A DNA stretch of 64,000 nt from Apus apus. Taxonomy: Eukaryota > Chordata > Aves > Apodiformes > Apodidae. The stretch's first letter is position 1, and each line of letters opens with the position of its first letter. Of the stretch, positions 1-13,898 are shown piece after piece. A model generated the notes under the pieces. It did not search any database and was not told the origin of the DNA. It saw nothing but the letters and a program-made list of their open reading frames with translations. A program made the position numbers and the translations under genes. The DNA is taken from NCBI RefSeq assembly GCF_020740795.1, contig NC_067283.1, forward strand, positions 129,056,568 through 129,120,567. The letters are read 5' to 3'.

Positions 1-1900
1 TGTATGTTGATTTACATCAACTGAAGTTACATCCCACGATATTTAAATTGTGTGCAAGCAAATGGCTTGGATTTTTGCATATCCTGATGTAAAACAGCCT
101 GCTTTATCAAGAAAACAATGTCCTGATTCATAAAGCATCCTTCTCAAGTGCCACTGACTTAAATGTCTAATCAAAGAGAGACAGAGGGACATAGGCTTAT
201 TGAATAGTGTACTTTAAAGGAAAAAAAAACAACTCCTTGTTATAATTCTTCTTTCTCTAAATCTTCCACAGTCTTAACTGTGGCTAAAAGATTTAAAATA
301 AGATTATATCAGGCTTTACCCAGCAAGGCTTCCAATTAGTTTTTAAGGCAATACTCATATTTTTACTGTACCAGGAGAAACAGCAAAATTTATGGATCAT
401 TAGGCCAGTAAAGCTGAGAAGAAAGTAGTTGCAGTTATTTTAGACAAGAAATGAATGCACCTATTTTTTCTCAGATTTTTATGTTCTGAGTTTATACTAT
501 ATGTCACTACTTCCATAATTCTGAAAGCTGCTACTTTTTTGGAATTTTATCTTTTTCCTGTGTTAAATCTCTGGCACTGCTTGAAGGGAAAGATTGTTAC
601 AAGAGAGATAACAAATAAATTCTTTTCACTTTACTTGTCTGGATTCTCTTATTTTGGGATTTATTTGAAGCTCTCTGAAAGCTGCTATTACCTTTTATTG
701 AAAATTATAATAATGCATGTTCTGAAAATGTTTATATATCTATTGCAATAAAGTATCCCATTTTCTCCAGCATAATGGGAATCTAGAAATCTTAACACCA
801 GCTTTGACAGAAAACATTACCCTAGTTTAATTTATTTCAAATAGATAAGGAAAATTGATTAGTCAAATGAAGATTCCTAATTATACATCATTCTGGTTAA
901 TACTCTAAAGTTATATGTATGCTGTATGAAATGCCTTTGGGCTGCTGTATCCCAGACCAATGGCCCATGACCCCAGTATGTGCATCTCCTGGGCCCATCT
1001 GTGAATTCAGCACCATTATCCCAAGTAGTCACTTTGGCATCAAGGATGTCAGGTTGACTACACATGCAAAACCTTAGCAAAACTAACTCTCTGCTTAGCA
1101 ATCCCTCGAAATTGCCAGTTCTTACATCTAGTCTCTCACTACTCTATGGAATGTCTTGCAATTAATAAGAAACCTAGTAAAATACTGACTAACAAGGTTC
1201 ATGTACATTCACAAGCCTCCACTAGTGTAGCAGACTGAGGCAGCTACAAAAAAAATAAAAAATAAATAAAATGCAAATGCTATGGGATTTAATATTCCCA
1301 AATTTTGCATTTTTTCTCTTTAGAACATCAAATTGCATAACTCTTTTCCTTCTTCTCCATCTGACCTTCAAAAGAAATAAGTTCTACTATAGTGACTTTC
1401 TCTCTTTCTCTATAGCAAAATTTTGGTAGCCAATCTGATCCCTTTAGTGCCAACCCTGTTACCTCTTTCTTTTATCCCATCAAGTGTTGTCACTAGTTTT
1501 GTAAAGGAATTTCACGTTCACCTCATGGACCCCAACATTAATAATATAAAACAAACCAGACACAATGCTGACCACTGAGACTTGTGGCAATTTGTCCAAT
1601 TACTGAAGAAAGCGAACCAAACAAAACACAGCACTTCTCTATTACTAAAATTTTGTTGAAATTAAATGCATTATAGTGACACTTTCAACAGTGTGTGCAT
1701 GCCTAATAATTCAGAAGAATTTACTCCCAGAGACCCATCCCATGATTTATCACAACTGCACATATTTCCACATAAAAGATTCAAGAGTTTAATTTTAAAA
1801 TGTGCTTTGTATGTGAACCCTCAGTGTGTTACTATTTTGGTTCAAGTGCTTTACTAGCTATTCCTAAAGAGGCCACTCTGCAGGTAGCTTCCAGGGAAGC
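1..1900. other. intergenic, no gene recognised
   Basis: AT-rich DNA without a supported gene. A 74-codon minus-strand frame (877-1101) resembles no family I can name. Confidence 0.6.
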
Positions 1901-2017
1901 AGCAGTGTGGTGTTTGTCACGACACAAGTAGTGCAACCCAGGGAGATTCAGATTGGACTCCCTGCTTTCAGAGATAAGCTGACCTTTAAGCACCTTTTGC
2001 CTCTTTCCATAGCCATG

Positions 2018-2177
2018 AAAATCACTGGTGGTTGCCCTTTTCCTAAGAACCATGGGCTACTGCTGCAATGCACTTATCTAAAGATTACAGTAAGCACAGC
2101 TCTTTCGTTTGAAAACGATACTCATTTTTCCCACAAAAGTCAGCAACTAGAGTGGGAAGTGAGTAGACATGTGTCAT
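2018..2177. repeat. diverged direct repeat A, copy 1
   Basis: About 150 bases that match 5599-5760 at roughly 85 % by eye, in the same orientation. The repeat is not a CR1. It abuts the left edge of the LTR-like block. Confidence 0.7.
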
Positions 2178-2179
2178 GA

Positions 2180-3000
2180 CCTGAGAAGGGCAACCCAGGG
2201 AGATTCAGATTGGACCCCCTGCTTTCTCAAGTCCTTCTGAGAGAGAGCCCAGGTGCAGCTGGATCCAACCTTAGTCTCAGACCTGATCCTTCCAGGGAGA
2301 GTGATTAAAATGTCATGGTCCAAGGAAATGCTTGACCATCCAATACCCCTTGATCAGATTAAGGTGAAATGACACTCAAGGTCTGTGTTTGATTATTAGG
2401 TTTAATTAAAACTATAGAAGGAATATGGATACTTCAATTACTATCTCAGGCTGCACGATGATAAAGGCTGATTATTTAGATCACAAGAGTAACAACACAT
2501 ATATGTTTAAACTGCACAACCTGAGAAAAAATCATAGTTAGGCCTTATGTTACTTAATGATTTCAAGAAGGAAGAGAGAGAGAAAAGGAGAAGAAAAGTT
2601 ATAGAGATAGATAACAGAAAATCACCAGTCTTGGATCCAGCACTGGGCCAGCCAACAGGGGAGAGTTGGTGTCAGTGAGGCTCCCAGAGCCCACCATTGC
2701 AGCCCCCTGGTTTATAGGCCTAGTTTCCTTGTTTCACAAGGATGAGCAAGTGTGTTGAGTCATAAGCCTGAGCAGCTGGAGTGGACCTCCCATTCCAACC
2801 CTCAATGTTGTTATCTCCATCGTTGTATATGCAGTCCCTAGGCCACATGCAGGGCATCATCGTTGTCTCCATCCTCTCAGGCAGGCCTTTTGGGATGCAA
2901 ATGAGACTTTGTTCGAGGGCCTACAATGGGGTTTTGACATCACTTCCAGAAAGCGTGGGTCCTGAGGGCTGATCCCTCACAGTGCTGCTGCAGCAAGTGT
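2180..3000 (-). mobile_element. LTR-like block (solo LTR candidate)
   Basis: Sequence near 2194-2285 is homologous to the block at 20240-20340 (AGATTCAGA-TGGACC, then CTGGATC and CAGACTTGGTC-like words). Read on the minus strand it shows a TATA-like CCTATAAACC near 2710 and an ATTAAA-type poly(A) word near 2403. No coding part is seen. Edges are approximate. Confidence 0.5.
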
Positions 3001-4957
3001 ACAAGTAATTTGACTCATCTACAAGTAGCTTGACTTGTAGAATAATAATTTATCTAGGATATGCCCTTGGAAGCAAATTAAGCCAGCCACAACATGCACT
3101 CTTCAGTTTACCTATGTCACCCACCCTGTGGGAAACCAAGAAACACACAGCAAAGCCCAGATCTTTGTGCCAGCACACACAAAAAAAGAGAGTTAGTGAA
3201 GTGTCAGATATTGTAGGCCAAAATGCTGCTTTAAAAAATTGAATCTGGTGCAGGGGAGAATGGTTCCTTGTGATTATTTACTCCCTTGCAAATCACAGCC
3301 GTTGTTTAAGTCCTTCATGCTTCTGCCATCTTTTGATCTCTCTCCCTCCGGTTTATCATGAACCAGAGAAAAATACATTGTTCTGAGAGTTACACCATCT
3401 ATCTTCTCAGAGCATGGGTAAAATAGCAGTTTATTTGAAAACATGATTAACAGGGCAGCATAGGTGCATATCCAGCTGCATGCAAAGGCATTGTGTGACA
3501 CAGTAAAACTCAGAGAGGCTTATTTCACCAATGCTCCAAGGGAGGGAGCAAATTAAGCCAAGCTACAACTTACACTTTTCAGTAAAATAGCCATAAATAG
3601 GCGGCAGGTTCCTTTTGGGTTTTTATTATGCTATTTGACACAGTTCTTCATGATGTCTTAAAATATCAAATGTAAGCCTGTGTGCTCATCTGGATTAGCT
3701 GTTATGATTTATTGGCTGCTTACTCTTAAAAAGGTACGTAACGATACAACCTTATTTCCATGACCTGGAGGGATCCTCTGAGATTTCAGAGTATCTCTTT
3801 TTGCTCATAAATTATACAAGTGAGAGCAAGAACCAGGTTTACAGAAAAGAACTATAGTGGCTTTCTGTGCATGACACCACTCACAGTGACACTTCTTACT
3901 TTCACTGAAGGGTCTCATAAATAAAGTTTCAAATACCAGACCCCCTATGAAGCACACCCACAAGCTGCACTCTCACATTCTTCTGATCTTTTATATCTGT
4001 ATTTTCCCTGGAGTGATTATAGATCATAATCAGAATGAGTTAATGGATAAATAAGTTAGCCTTCACTATAAATTGAACTATGTTGACCACCTGTGAAAGG
4101 ATGATTCCCGACTGTTCTACTTTGCTGCCTATTCGTTATCTTAATTATCACAAGACATCTTGTGGGCCAGTAAAAATCCACTTCAAGATGCATTTTATTC
4201 AATTCCTTTTTCTTAAACTTTTGCCTCCCCAATTAGTTTTGGCAAATAGCAGCAATCATAATTTAATTTCCTATTACATTCTAGTTAATACTTTCTCTAA
4301 TTTATCTTCAAATATCTTTTACCAGCACTGAGGTAATATAATCAAATGAACCAAACATACCTAAATGTCTAAACTAAGAAAATAACAGCCCATATATCAA
4401 TGGCATTTAATTTCCTACAATAATATGTTTTTTCTTTTTCCCTGAAATTAAATTGATGGTATTCTTTGAGAACAGCCAAAACCAGAATTGGATTAAGCTA
4501 CATTTTATCATTTCTTTTTCTCATTAGTGGATATCCATAAAAGCACTGCTGCATTCAACAGTAAGTTTTCCTTCACAAGAATAAGATGCTGGATTTCAAC
4601 CTGCTTCTTTTTGCTTTGAGGCAAAAATTAGATCATCTAAGCTATGGCAAATCTGTGAAAAATCACTTTCCAGAAGATCCCAGAAAATCTTTCAAAATTA
4701 TGGTAAATATGAAGTAACATTTGGAGAAAGGAGAATACTTTTGACTAATCCAAATAATTCTGATATGTTAGTAGTCATGACATGATCTCTGCAGTTTCCA
4801 ACTCAGGCTTTTAAAAAGGTTAGTTCAACAAAAGACTATGAAGATTCAAAAAGAAAAAGAGGTTTCAAAGGCAAGTGGGTCCCAGGCAGCACTTACAACA
4901 ACAATGCAAATTTGTACTCTAAACATAGTGGGGTTAACTTTTCTCTTAATTTTTTGC
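3001..4957. other. intergenic, short diverged repeat only
   Basis: No gene recognised. A 36-base word at 3072-3107 recurs in diverged form at 3547-3583 in the same orientation. Confidence 0.6.
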
Positions 4958-5476
4958 AGAGGGAGACCTGCTCCTTGAGGACAGGGATCTACCTGAGAGA
5001 GTCCAACAGAGGGCTATGAGGATGATTAAGGAACTGGAATACCTGTTTTAGAAGGAAAGACTGAGAGACCTGGGACTTTTCAGTCTGGAGAGGAGAAGAC
5101 TGAGGGGGGATCTAATTAATATCTATAAATACTTGAGGGCTGGGTGTCAATGAGGCATGGACAACCTCTTTTCACTTGTGCCCTGTGATAGGATGAGGGA
5201 CAATGGATTCAAACTCAAGTACAGGAAGTTACACCTGAACACGAGGAAGAACTTATTTACTGTGAGGGTTACAGAGCACTTGAACAGGCTCCCCAGACAG
5301 GCTGTGGAGTCTCCTTCTTTGGAGACTTTCAAGACCTATCTGGATGCCTTTCTGGCTGATCTGCCCAATTTTTTTTGTTTGTTTGTTTTTTGGTCCTACT
5401 CTGACAGGGGGTTGGACTCGATGATCTTCAGAGGTCCCTTCCAACTCCTAATATTCTGTGATTCTGTGATTATGTG
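4958..5476 (+). mobile_element. CR1 retroposon, 5'-truncated
   Basis: 3' part of a CR1 LINE: the conserved non-coding and end-of-ORF2 segment, GGGTTGGACTCGATGATCTT near the end, and tandem ATTCTGTG closing repeats. Same subfamily as the minus-strand copy at 44417-45040. It includes a short GTTT run near 5377. Non-functional. Confidence 0.9.
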
Positions 5477-5598
5477 ACACAGACCCAGGGCACACACATC
5501 CATAAGGCTCTCAACAATCTGAAGGGTGCCTCAGTTCCTGAGTCCTAGGAATTTAGGAGATGGGTTCAAGCTCAGGTTGCCCTGGATGCAGAGGACAG

Positions 5599-5760
5599 AG
5601 AACAAAAATTATTGGTTGCCCTTTTTCTAAGAACTGTTGGCTACTGCTACAATGCACTTATCTACAGATTACTGTAAGCATACCTTTATCATTTGAAAAA
5701 GATACTAATTTTCCCCTCAAAAGTCAGTAACTAGAGTAAGAAGTGATTAGACATGAAAAG
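5599..5760. repeat. diverged direct repeat A, copy 2
   Basis: Second copy of repeat A. It begins about 125 bases after the end of the CR1 at 4958-5476 and ends, like copy 1, at TAGACATG. Confidence 0.7.
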
Positions 5761-8700
5761 AAGAAGCAAAAAAACCACATGTATTTAATGTTTTCAAACT
5801 ACCACAGTAGAAAGCTGGTGATAAATCAGTTTTCAAACCATAATAAAATTAAAAATGAATATCACTTCATGGTAAGTGAACATTGTCCCTGCTGATTTCA
5901 TAGCTGGAAAACTGGACACTTAAATTATTTACAGATTAAGTTTTTTTCAAATATAGCAAGAAACAAGGATCATATAGAGATAATAATATTGTTTCTTCAA
6001 ATGAGCATGTCATTTCTAGCCTCTTGATGACAAATGCATTTTATCACAGCACTTACAACCACTACAGAATATTTATTAAGATGTGTTTTATTCTCTTAAT
6101 TATGTCCACAAGCCACATATTTACAGGAACAGAGGAACTGGAGAAAACATTTCTTCCTGCATTTGTGTACTCGCACTTGACACTTTAATTTCTGTAGAAC
6201 ATTGTCAATACCATGCAATGCAACAGGGATCATTAGGACAAGGAAGACGACCTGAACTGACAGAGGCTGGCAAACTGTCTGAAATTTTAACTGAATGCTG
6301 CTTAAGCCTATTTGCCAAGTTGACTGAAGCTGTGGGGCTGTCTACTGTTTTGCAGAACACCATCTTGTACCATGTGTGCTAAAAAAATTCTTTTCTTCAC
6401 TAGGTGGAACTTCTTATATGGTCCTTGATGTAATTGATAAAGGGAAACTAATGGTGTGTTGCATAACTGTGAATTAGGAAATGTAGCTGTTAAATTAACC
6501 AGTGTTCACATACATGCTGCAGTTTGTCTGGAAAAATGTCACAGGGGTTCCTCCTTCATTCAGTAATTTGGTTGCAATTTAAACTCTGACATTCTGCATC
6601 TATGATGTACTGAACATTTTCAGTGCCTATTAAAAAAGGCTGAAGAACCTTGGGATTTACTGAAGGAATACCGTCATGCCATGATTCCCCAAAAATACTT
6701 ATGACTAATTATTTATGCATTTAGTACTATTTGCATACCTAGGCTTAATGGAAGGATGAACTTACCAAGGTGTTTTCGCTCTGTTCTACCTTACATATTG
6801 TAAAAAGTTTTTTGGACTTTCTCTGAAACTTGTCTTCAGTTTTTGCAATAATTTGTAATTACTGTGTTCTTAACATTTTTAGGAAATGAGTTTCTGTGAT
6901 TCTTTTTAATCCTATTCCCTACACAACAATAAAATAAAATGTTGTTCCTTGGGGTTTGGATTTTCATGTTTCATTTTTTCTAATCTTTCTAGATTATATT
7001 TTTTCCCTACACAACAAGAGAAGAAAGTTACTTTATGCTTCATTAGGCTGGGTGACATTCTTTCAAGATCCAACAGTCAGCAGTATTTTCAGCAAATTGT
7101 GTTTTACACTTGACTGCTGTTCGCAGGAGTGAACTTTTCTGTTCACATGTCAGTCATAAAGAAACCTTGTTTTCTGTGTACATATTTGATATTCATAAGT
7201 ATTTGCCAAATACCTTGGATAACTGATACACTGATTTGCTGGTGTCTACTTGTCCTGCATGTTTGTAATCAATCACCTGAGTCAGAGGACATTATTTCTA
7301 CTTCCCACTTTGGGAAGTGCTTTAAGTAATGAACAAAAAACAATGCTAGTTCTTGATTTTGAGTATGTACTGTGTTTTCAAATGGAGTAAATATTGTGCA
7401 TTACAAAAAAAAATCTCCCTTTTGAATTTTATTGCTGTGCTTATTTCTCACAGCACTTCTCATGCAGCCTTACTCCATGCAGAATACTGCTGCTAAAACT
7501 TTAACAACAAATTAAGTCCAATCAAGTACTAAATATGACACAATTTATTAATATCCCTTTCTGAATTTCAAATAACAAACTTCTGCATGTCAAAGATGCT
7601 AAGGACAATGGTTAGCTTTCTAAAAAACTAACTAGATCTCTATACAGAACTCCTTCTTACAATTGCCAATTACAAATCTCCTCAGTACACCTCATAACTG
7701 TAAGGGAGACTTCTGGTTTCAAGGCACACTGTCTGAGCAAAAGGCACTAACTTACACATCACCATGTCATCAAATGTCATTTGCCTTATAGAAATGTTAA
7801 AACAATACCACCCAGAAGCTTGTGGTAGTTTGAAAAAAAAATGATTCAGTATTGTGATAAATCACCCATGTTCAATTTAAAGAGATTACTACTGGTCCAG
7901 AACAACTAACTGACTGGTAGTTGGCAATGATGCAAAATAATCAGCAACAATGCAAAAATATTTTCACTTGTAAGCCTATAAAACTTGACCAAGTTTGTAA
8001 TGTCTCCAGCCTTCACTGAAATAGTTTAATCTGTCATTTCACGGTGTCAGTGCTAGATTTTCCCCTTACATTTTTGCCAAGGCTGTTTCCTCTTTAAGGA
8101 CAGTAGAAGAATTATATTGAAATACAGTTTAAAAACAGGTTGTAAAATGTTTTCAGGTTCTGAACATGGATGAAGTACTTACAATTTGGCAGACTCATTT
8201 TTCTCTCAAGATGAGCACGCTACATCATTGAGATTAAATATAGTTAAGCTGTCATGGCTCTTAGCTTATTGCTTTGTTTCTCTAAGTTCTCACTTCTACA
8301 GGTAGTCTTTAAAAATGACTTATCACAGAGGGTCAGTAAGAAATCTGAGTCTACTGGAATCCATTTTAAAAAATGCTCTGACTATTTTGAATTTCATCAT
8401 CACTTCTTAATGATCCATAAAGTGATAAAGAAATTAACTACTCAAATCATACAAATGCACATAAATAGTATCCACCTAGCAAGGACAAGGCAAGCTCTCT
8501 TCTGCACCATAAACAAAACTGAATCCCAGATAAAATTATTGGAAGGCATCAAAATGCTTACACTATAGCAGAAAAATCCAATGGAAGAGAAAATGTCATC
8601 TACCTTCAAAGACAAATGAATTATTTTATTATTAACTCAAAGGTCCTATATCCTTCCTTTATCTTTGAATATTGAATTTGAAAAATGACCTTGCAGTGTG

Positions 8701-10189
8701 TTCATACTTTGGCACAGATGCCTGATTCCGTGTCATATTCTCATGGATTCTGCAGTTCTGAACAAGCAAATGCTCCTAGTTAGCATGAAAAATGGCTGGA
8801 GGCTTCTTCCAAAACCTACTGAGGCCAACACACAGCAACTTCTTGCCCTTAAGCAACAATTTGAGCAGCACAAAATAATTCAGCTGCTAGACAGCTATTT
8901 TTTTTTTAATTCCCCATGATTTTTACTGACCTCTAAAGCCTGTTATGACTCAGATTTATATGTGTTTTTCCTTGTACATCCACAGTTGCCCCTGTTTCTG
9001 ACACAAGAGTGATCCCTGGGCTGTGGGGAGTGTGGGCAACCACCCAAGGCTCTCACAGGCAATCAGCCAATGTGCTGTCTGACAGTTTTGCCTCCAACCT
9101 GTTCTCACTGCACAGCAGCTCTCTGTTATTTTTTTCCATTGGAATCTCCATGCTGAAGATGTGTACAGTGCCTAGCAGGCAGTGAAGCATTCGGCGATGT
9201 TGATGCCACAGCATGCTTTACAGGAACTGTTGTCAACTCTTGGCTTTGGGAAGGGCCAAAAGAGTTAGGGACTATCCCAGCCAAGCATGGCACGCTTCTG
9301 GAGGAACTAGCTTAGATTCATGGTCAAACGTTAAATGACCTCTGCTACCCTCAGGGTGTGTGCAATCCAGTGATCAGCCTAAGGTACACTGTGGACCTCT
9401 GTGTGAGGAACTGTACAGACACCCCAGCACAAAAATTAGGAAACTAGCTTCTGTTCTTTATAAAGCTTCTCCTAACTACACTAATCTCTGTGACATTAAA
9501 GCAGCTCTCAGCAGAAGACTAGGCAATGTGTCTCTCCACCTTCTACATGTCTGGTTTGCAATTTTTTTCTTGGGTGAAAAGTGCATCACAGAGCAGAAGC
9601 TGGAATGTTTTTTGATGTGCCTTAATTCACGGACTTTGGGTAGGCACTGAGCAAGGTCCTGGTTATCTCTGCATGCTACATGGGATGGCACAAGATGCAG
9701 TAAGAAACAAGAGCAGAGATGTGAGGGAGATACTGTTTCAAGCAGTTAAAAATAAAGCAGTCCACATTTGAATAGACATGTGAAAAGAAGCAAGGCATTA
9801 TGGGATACAAGTAAAGGTTAACCTTAAATATTCATGAGCAGGGCTACTGCTTAACAGTCCTGAAACATAAATGCATGTGGACATGCATGTGGATGCATGT
9901 TTTCTAATTGAGTTTGTTTCCTTCCCAGTGCTTACAAGACTTTCTTTTTAAGCAAACTTCATTTTAGTAATTAGTGTCAAAAGTGCCTATTAGTTGTTAA
10001 GTGATTTTGTTTAATAGTCATTCTCTTCTCTATAACCTAATTCTAGATAAAGCAGTATTTGTCAGAAGAATTTTAATGAGGACTTTTGAAACTGTTGTTC
10101 AAACATTTGTGTTATTAAAAACAACATAATGAAACAAACTTATGAAATACAAGCTTGTGAGACAAATTTTACCCTAAAATGTCATCTTG
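5761..10189. other. intergenic, no gene recognised
   Basis: AT-rich DNA. Frames of about 100 codons at 8254-8568 and 9360-9650 lack any family resemblance I can see and have unbiased codon use. A run of ATGCATG words lies at 9870-9900. Confidence 0.6.
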
Positions 10190-10298
10190 AAAAAAACAAA
10201 CAAACAAACAAACAAACAAAAACCCAAACCAAAACAAAACCACAAATACAAAAAATCCCTCAAAAAAACACCGAAACAAAACCAAACCAAAACAAAAG
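10190..10298 (+). repeat. A-rich (AAAC)n low-complexity tract
   Basis: Regular AAAC units that decay into mixed A/C-rich sequence. Similar tracts occur at 16199-16236 and 19180-19276, with a complementary one at 27213-27276. Confidence 0.85.
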
Positions 10299-10329
10299 GA
10301 CCCAACACACTGATAGTCTCGTATTCCTC

Positions 10330-11095
10330 CTTCACTCAGCAGTAGCTAAAGTTTTCTGGGTGTTGCTTAGGATCGGCAATTAAACCAGCAACAATGCTCT
10401 TGATCCCCTGCCCCTCCCACACAGGTAGGGAAAGGAGAGAGAATACAGAGAGAGACTTTAGGGATTGAAAACTAAACTAGACAGCTTTAATTATACACTA
10501 ATGAGAAAAGAAAAGATGTACAAACATAAACAAGTATGTTCAGGAATGTGCAAATCCCTATTGCCTTCCCCCACCCCCAGCAACTCCCACAGCATCTACT
10601 GAGCTGTGAGCAGTTAGAAATGTCCCAGAGAGCTGCTTGAGAGAGCAGGAGAGCAAACAGGAGCTGAGGGGAGAGTTATGAGGGTGAGGAACGCATGGGC
10701 CTGGGAATCAATGGTGATGGACAGACTGAGTCCACCCTGGATGCCAGCCATGGACGGAAGAGAAGGAAAAAGGAAGGGGCTTGACTCCAGTGATCCCTGA
10801 CTTTATATATGGGTGGAATACTTTAGTTTGCCGATTTTGCCATCTGTCTAGTCCACTCCTCCCTACCAGAGGGTTGCAGATACAAGTCTTCTGCTCCTTT
10901 AGTATCCAAAGCAGTAGACTGAACAAGTAGAGCAAAGCATCCTTGGTCTCTCAGCACTAACTATAAACACTGAGCATTATCAGTCCACAAGCTGGAAAAC
11001 TGTGTGCTGCTTAAAAGATTGTTAACTGAAGGGAAAAAAAAAAAAAAAAATCAGTAGAAGGAAAATCGTCTTCATCCTGGCTTAAACCAGGAAAT
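10330..11095 (-). mobile_element. solo LTR candidate, endogenous retrovirus
   Basis: Read on the minus strand: a CCTGGTTTAAGCCAGGA start, a poly-T tract, a TATA-like CATATATAAAG near 10803, an AATTAAA poly(A) word near 10490, and an end near 10330 with GGTTTAATTGCCGATCC. The layout and proportions are those of an avian LTR. No viral coding sequence is present. Edges are approximate. Confidence 0.55.
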
Positions 11096-13898
11096 TCCAC
11101 CCCTTAGTCCAGACCAAATATTACACATAGACTCTGTGTTTCACCAACTGTCAAATTAAGGATTTTCCTTCAGAGTTAGATTTCCTTAAGGAAAGTCTTA
11201 CTTTGTTGAAGGTTAGTATCACAATGCCTCAGGCCTAGCTTCTAATCTGGTTTACTCACAAAAAATATTTAATCCATGTTCACATGAGCAATACAATAAA
11301 ACTGACATTGGGCATATGTTGGTTAAATTCGAGACACACTGAAGTCGGTGTTGCCCATCACTTACTGGCATTTGCAAACCCACAGTGTTTTGTTAAAAGT
11401 GTGCAACATTTATTAAATACTGAATATCTATATTCTGATCTGTGATAAAATAGATACTAGTCATTATCATATAGTTTATCATATGTCTAGCTGATAATAT
11501 CACATTATCACTGCTTTTAAAAACTGAACAGTGAATCCCAGTAAGAATATCTAGGAAGTTAAGAGAAAGCAAGCTGATTGTTTTGCTTTAAAGTCATATT
11601 GACTGTTTAGTGCTGAGAGACTTGAGGAGTTATTCAGTGGTCTGTAGGCTTTTAAAGGAAACCAAAGTTGATAGAACTACTTCTGCCACAGTAAATTACA
11701 TACTGCATGCATTCTCCATACATGAAAGACCATTTATCCAAATGAAGAATCTTCCTGTACACAAAGGAATAAAGTAGTGAATGTACCTAATGTTCGAGCT
11801 GAATCCTGATAAGTGCCCTTTTCAAAATCTGAATGCCAAGTTCTTGTAATTAGGCAATTTTACAAGTCTTGTCTCCTACCTGTAAGGAATCTTATCATGT
11901 ATTTTAAAATAGGCCAGTATATTCATGCAGATGCCTAGCCAGTTTGTGAAAGCTGTAAAGCATCAACTAGCAGGCATGTTCCTTGTGTCTTTAGGACCAA
12001 GGCTTCTGTTCTCTGGCACGGGACAGCATGAGGCCTGATGCTCACACAGGGTCTGGCCTTGATACCGAGTCAGGACTGGGCCAGTATGTGCACTTGGACA
12101 CAGGTACTCCAAATCCCCTTATGATTTACCAGCTGGGATATAGCCAAAGAAAGCCAGGAAGCAAATGCCTAACAAAATGCCCTGTTTGATTCAAAAGGTA
12201 AAACAGATCCTTCCCTCCATTTTACAATTTTTAAAAATAATTGGCTACTCCCAAGACTTCCTAAGGTCTGTCCATACAATAATTGTGATTATTACATGAT
12301 GTGGATGTTTTAATGAGTGGCACCTTATTCCACAAGGGATAAAAATGAACTCAACAGGTAATCATAGAGTAAGATGTTGAAGAGACTGACAGCTGTCTAT
12401 TGAGATATGGCCTCTTGTGAAAATCAGCACTTTTTCAAAAATATTTTCATGGGAAGAAGGGGGCTGTTGGGAGAGAAAGGTTTAAGCAGAAGATCTGCAT
12501 TTCTTCAAGACTTTTGATCTGAGGGAGCAGTGGAGATAGGTGGACAGAGTACAAGGTTTCTGTCTCCTTGCAGGGTGGGGAACCAAGGAGAAGAGTCTCT
12601 GCAATACCAACCAAGTGCTCATACAGCATCTGGAGATGAGGGAGAGGTAATCCCTCAAATTGCTTGTCAAGAGCAATGTAGGGCACATTAGTTATCCCAT
12701 CTAACCAAGACCACTGTGAGTAATGAAACTTTCAGCTTGCTCTGTTCTGCTTGGCTTTCAAAATCCTGTCACATTAACAGAGAGGAATATAAATTCCTTT
12801 TTTCCCCACTTCTATGTGTTTACTTTTCCGTTAGGAAACACAGAAGAAAGATGTGAAACAGGATATCTTCACCTCAGATTTATGCTAAAGCTGTTGAGAT
12901 CCAGGAAGAAACACATGACCAGCTGCTTATGCCAGGAAGAAAAAATCTAGTTCTTAAAATGCTGTCAAAAGGCCTGCAATTAAAAGGTAAGGCTAGTTCA
13001 GAGTTGAAAATGAGCAATGCTCTTGGAGACAGCACTGCGGATACCTCGGGACCCTAAATTTGTCATGTTCACCATAAAAAGTGTTTGTTTATGTTTAGGA
13101 AATATGACAGCAAGTCTAAGAATGCTGAAAGGACGAATGAATAAATAATTGAATGAAAGACATATACCTTTCATGTAAGTGGCACATCGAGCACTTTATT
13201 TTCAATTTTTTGAAGGAAAAATGTATTGATTAAATAATAACAATAATTGATTATTTAATATTGATGATTTAATACCTGGTATTAAAACATATGTATGCAT
13301 AGTAATAGATCAAAGCCTCCTGTAATCACTATCCTGAACATTGAATTTTCGCATAAATGCACATCATGGAGACATAATGTTACTGTCAATTAAAGGTCTT
13401 TTTTCATTAATCACTCACAGGAAAATAAAACATGATGTGGACTTTTTTAGAGTTGTGGAATTCTTCAGGAAATGAGAGTCAGCAGAGAGTCACCTTCCTC
13501 ACTGGCTTTAACTGAAGCCAGTTAGTTAAGAAAGAAAGCAAGCATTGGCTTAATAATTGAATATGACAAAAGACTACATGTGCCCACAATCATCTTAGAA
13601 TTGTAGTTCAGCAATTTTATTTATTTTTTCCTGTATAACTGTTCTGTGGCATAAATGTTTTGGAACAGTGTATACATTTCAATGTTATTAACTTCTTCTT
13701 TTCACAGCTACTTTAGCTCATCTAGCGTATCAAGACCAAACTTGACCAAGTTTTAACAGCTAGAACCTTTCAAACTGCATTCCTTTTCCACTACGTAAAG
13801 CAAAGGTCATGTTGGGCATGTCTGCCTCACAACTTCAGCGTGTGTCTTTCTGGTCTTTCCCCATGGTGGCCATCCAGATTCCCTGCTGTTAGCAGGGA
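11096..13898. other. intergenic, nothing recognised
   Basis: AT-rich sequence without a supported gene, RNA or mobile element. Confidence 0.6.

Noticed and set aside
877-1101. 74-codon minus-strand frame with WDNGAEF, thought to be a retroviral enzyme fragment
   Set aside because: Too short and lacking any complete motif to assign.
8254-8568. 104-codon plus-strand frame
   Set aside because: Composition follows the AT-rich background; no motif or splice support.
9795-9805. ZNF143/SBS-like CCCATAATGC (minus strand), suggesting a small nuclear RNA promoter
   Set aside because: No proximal element, TATA box or snRNA-like sequence follows on either side.
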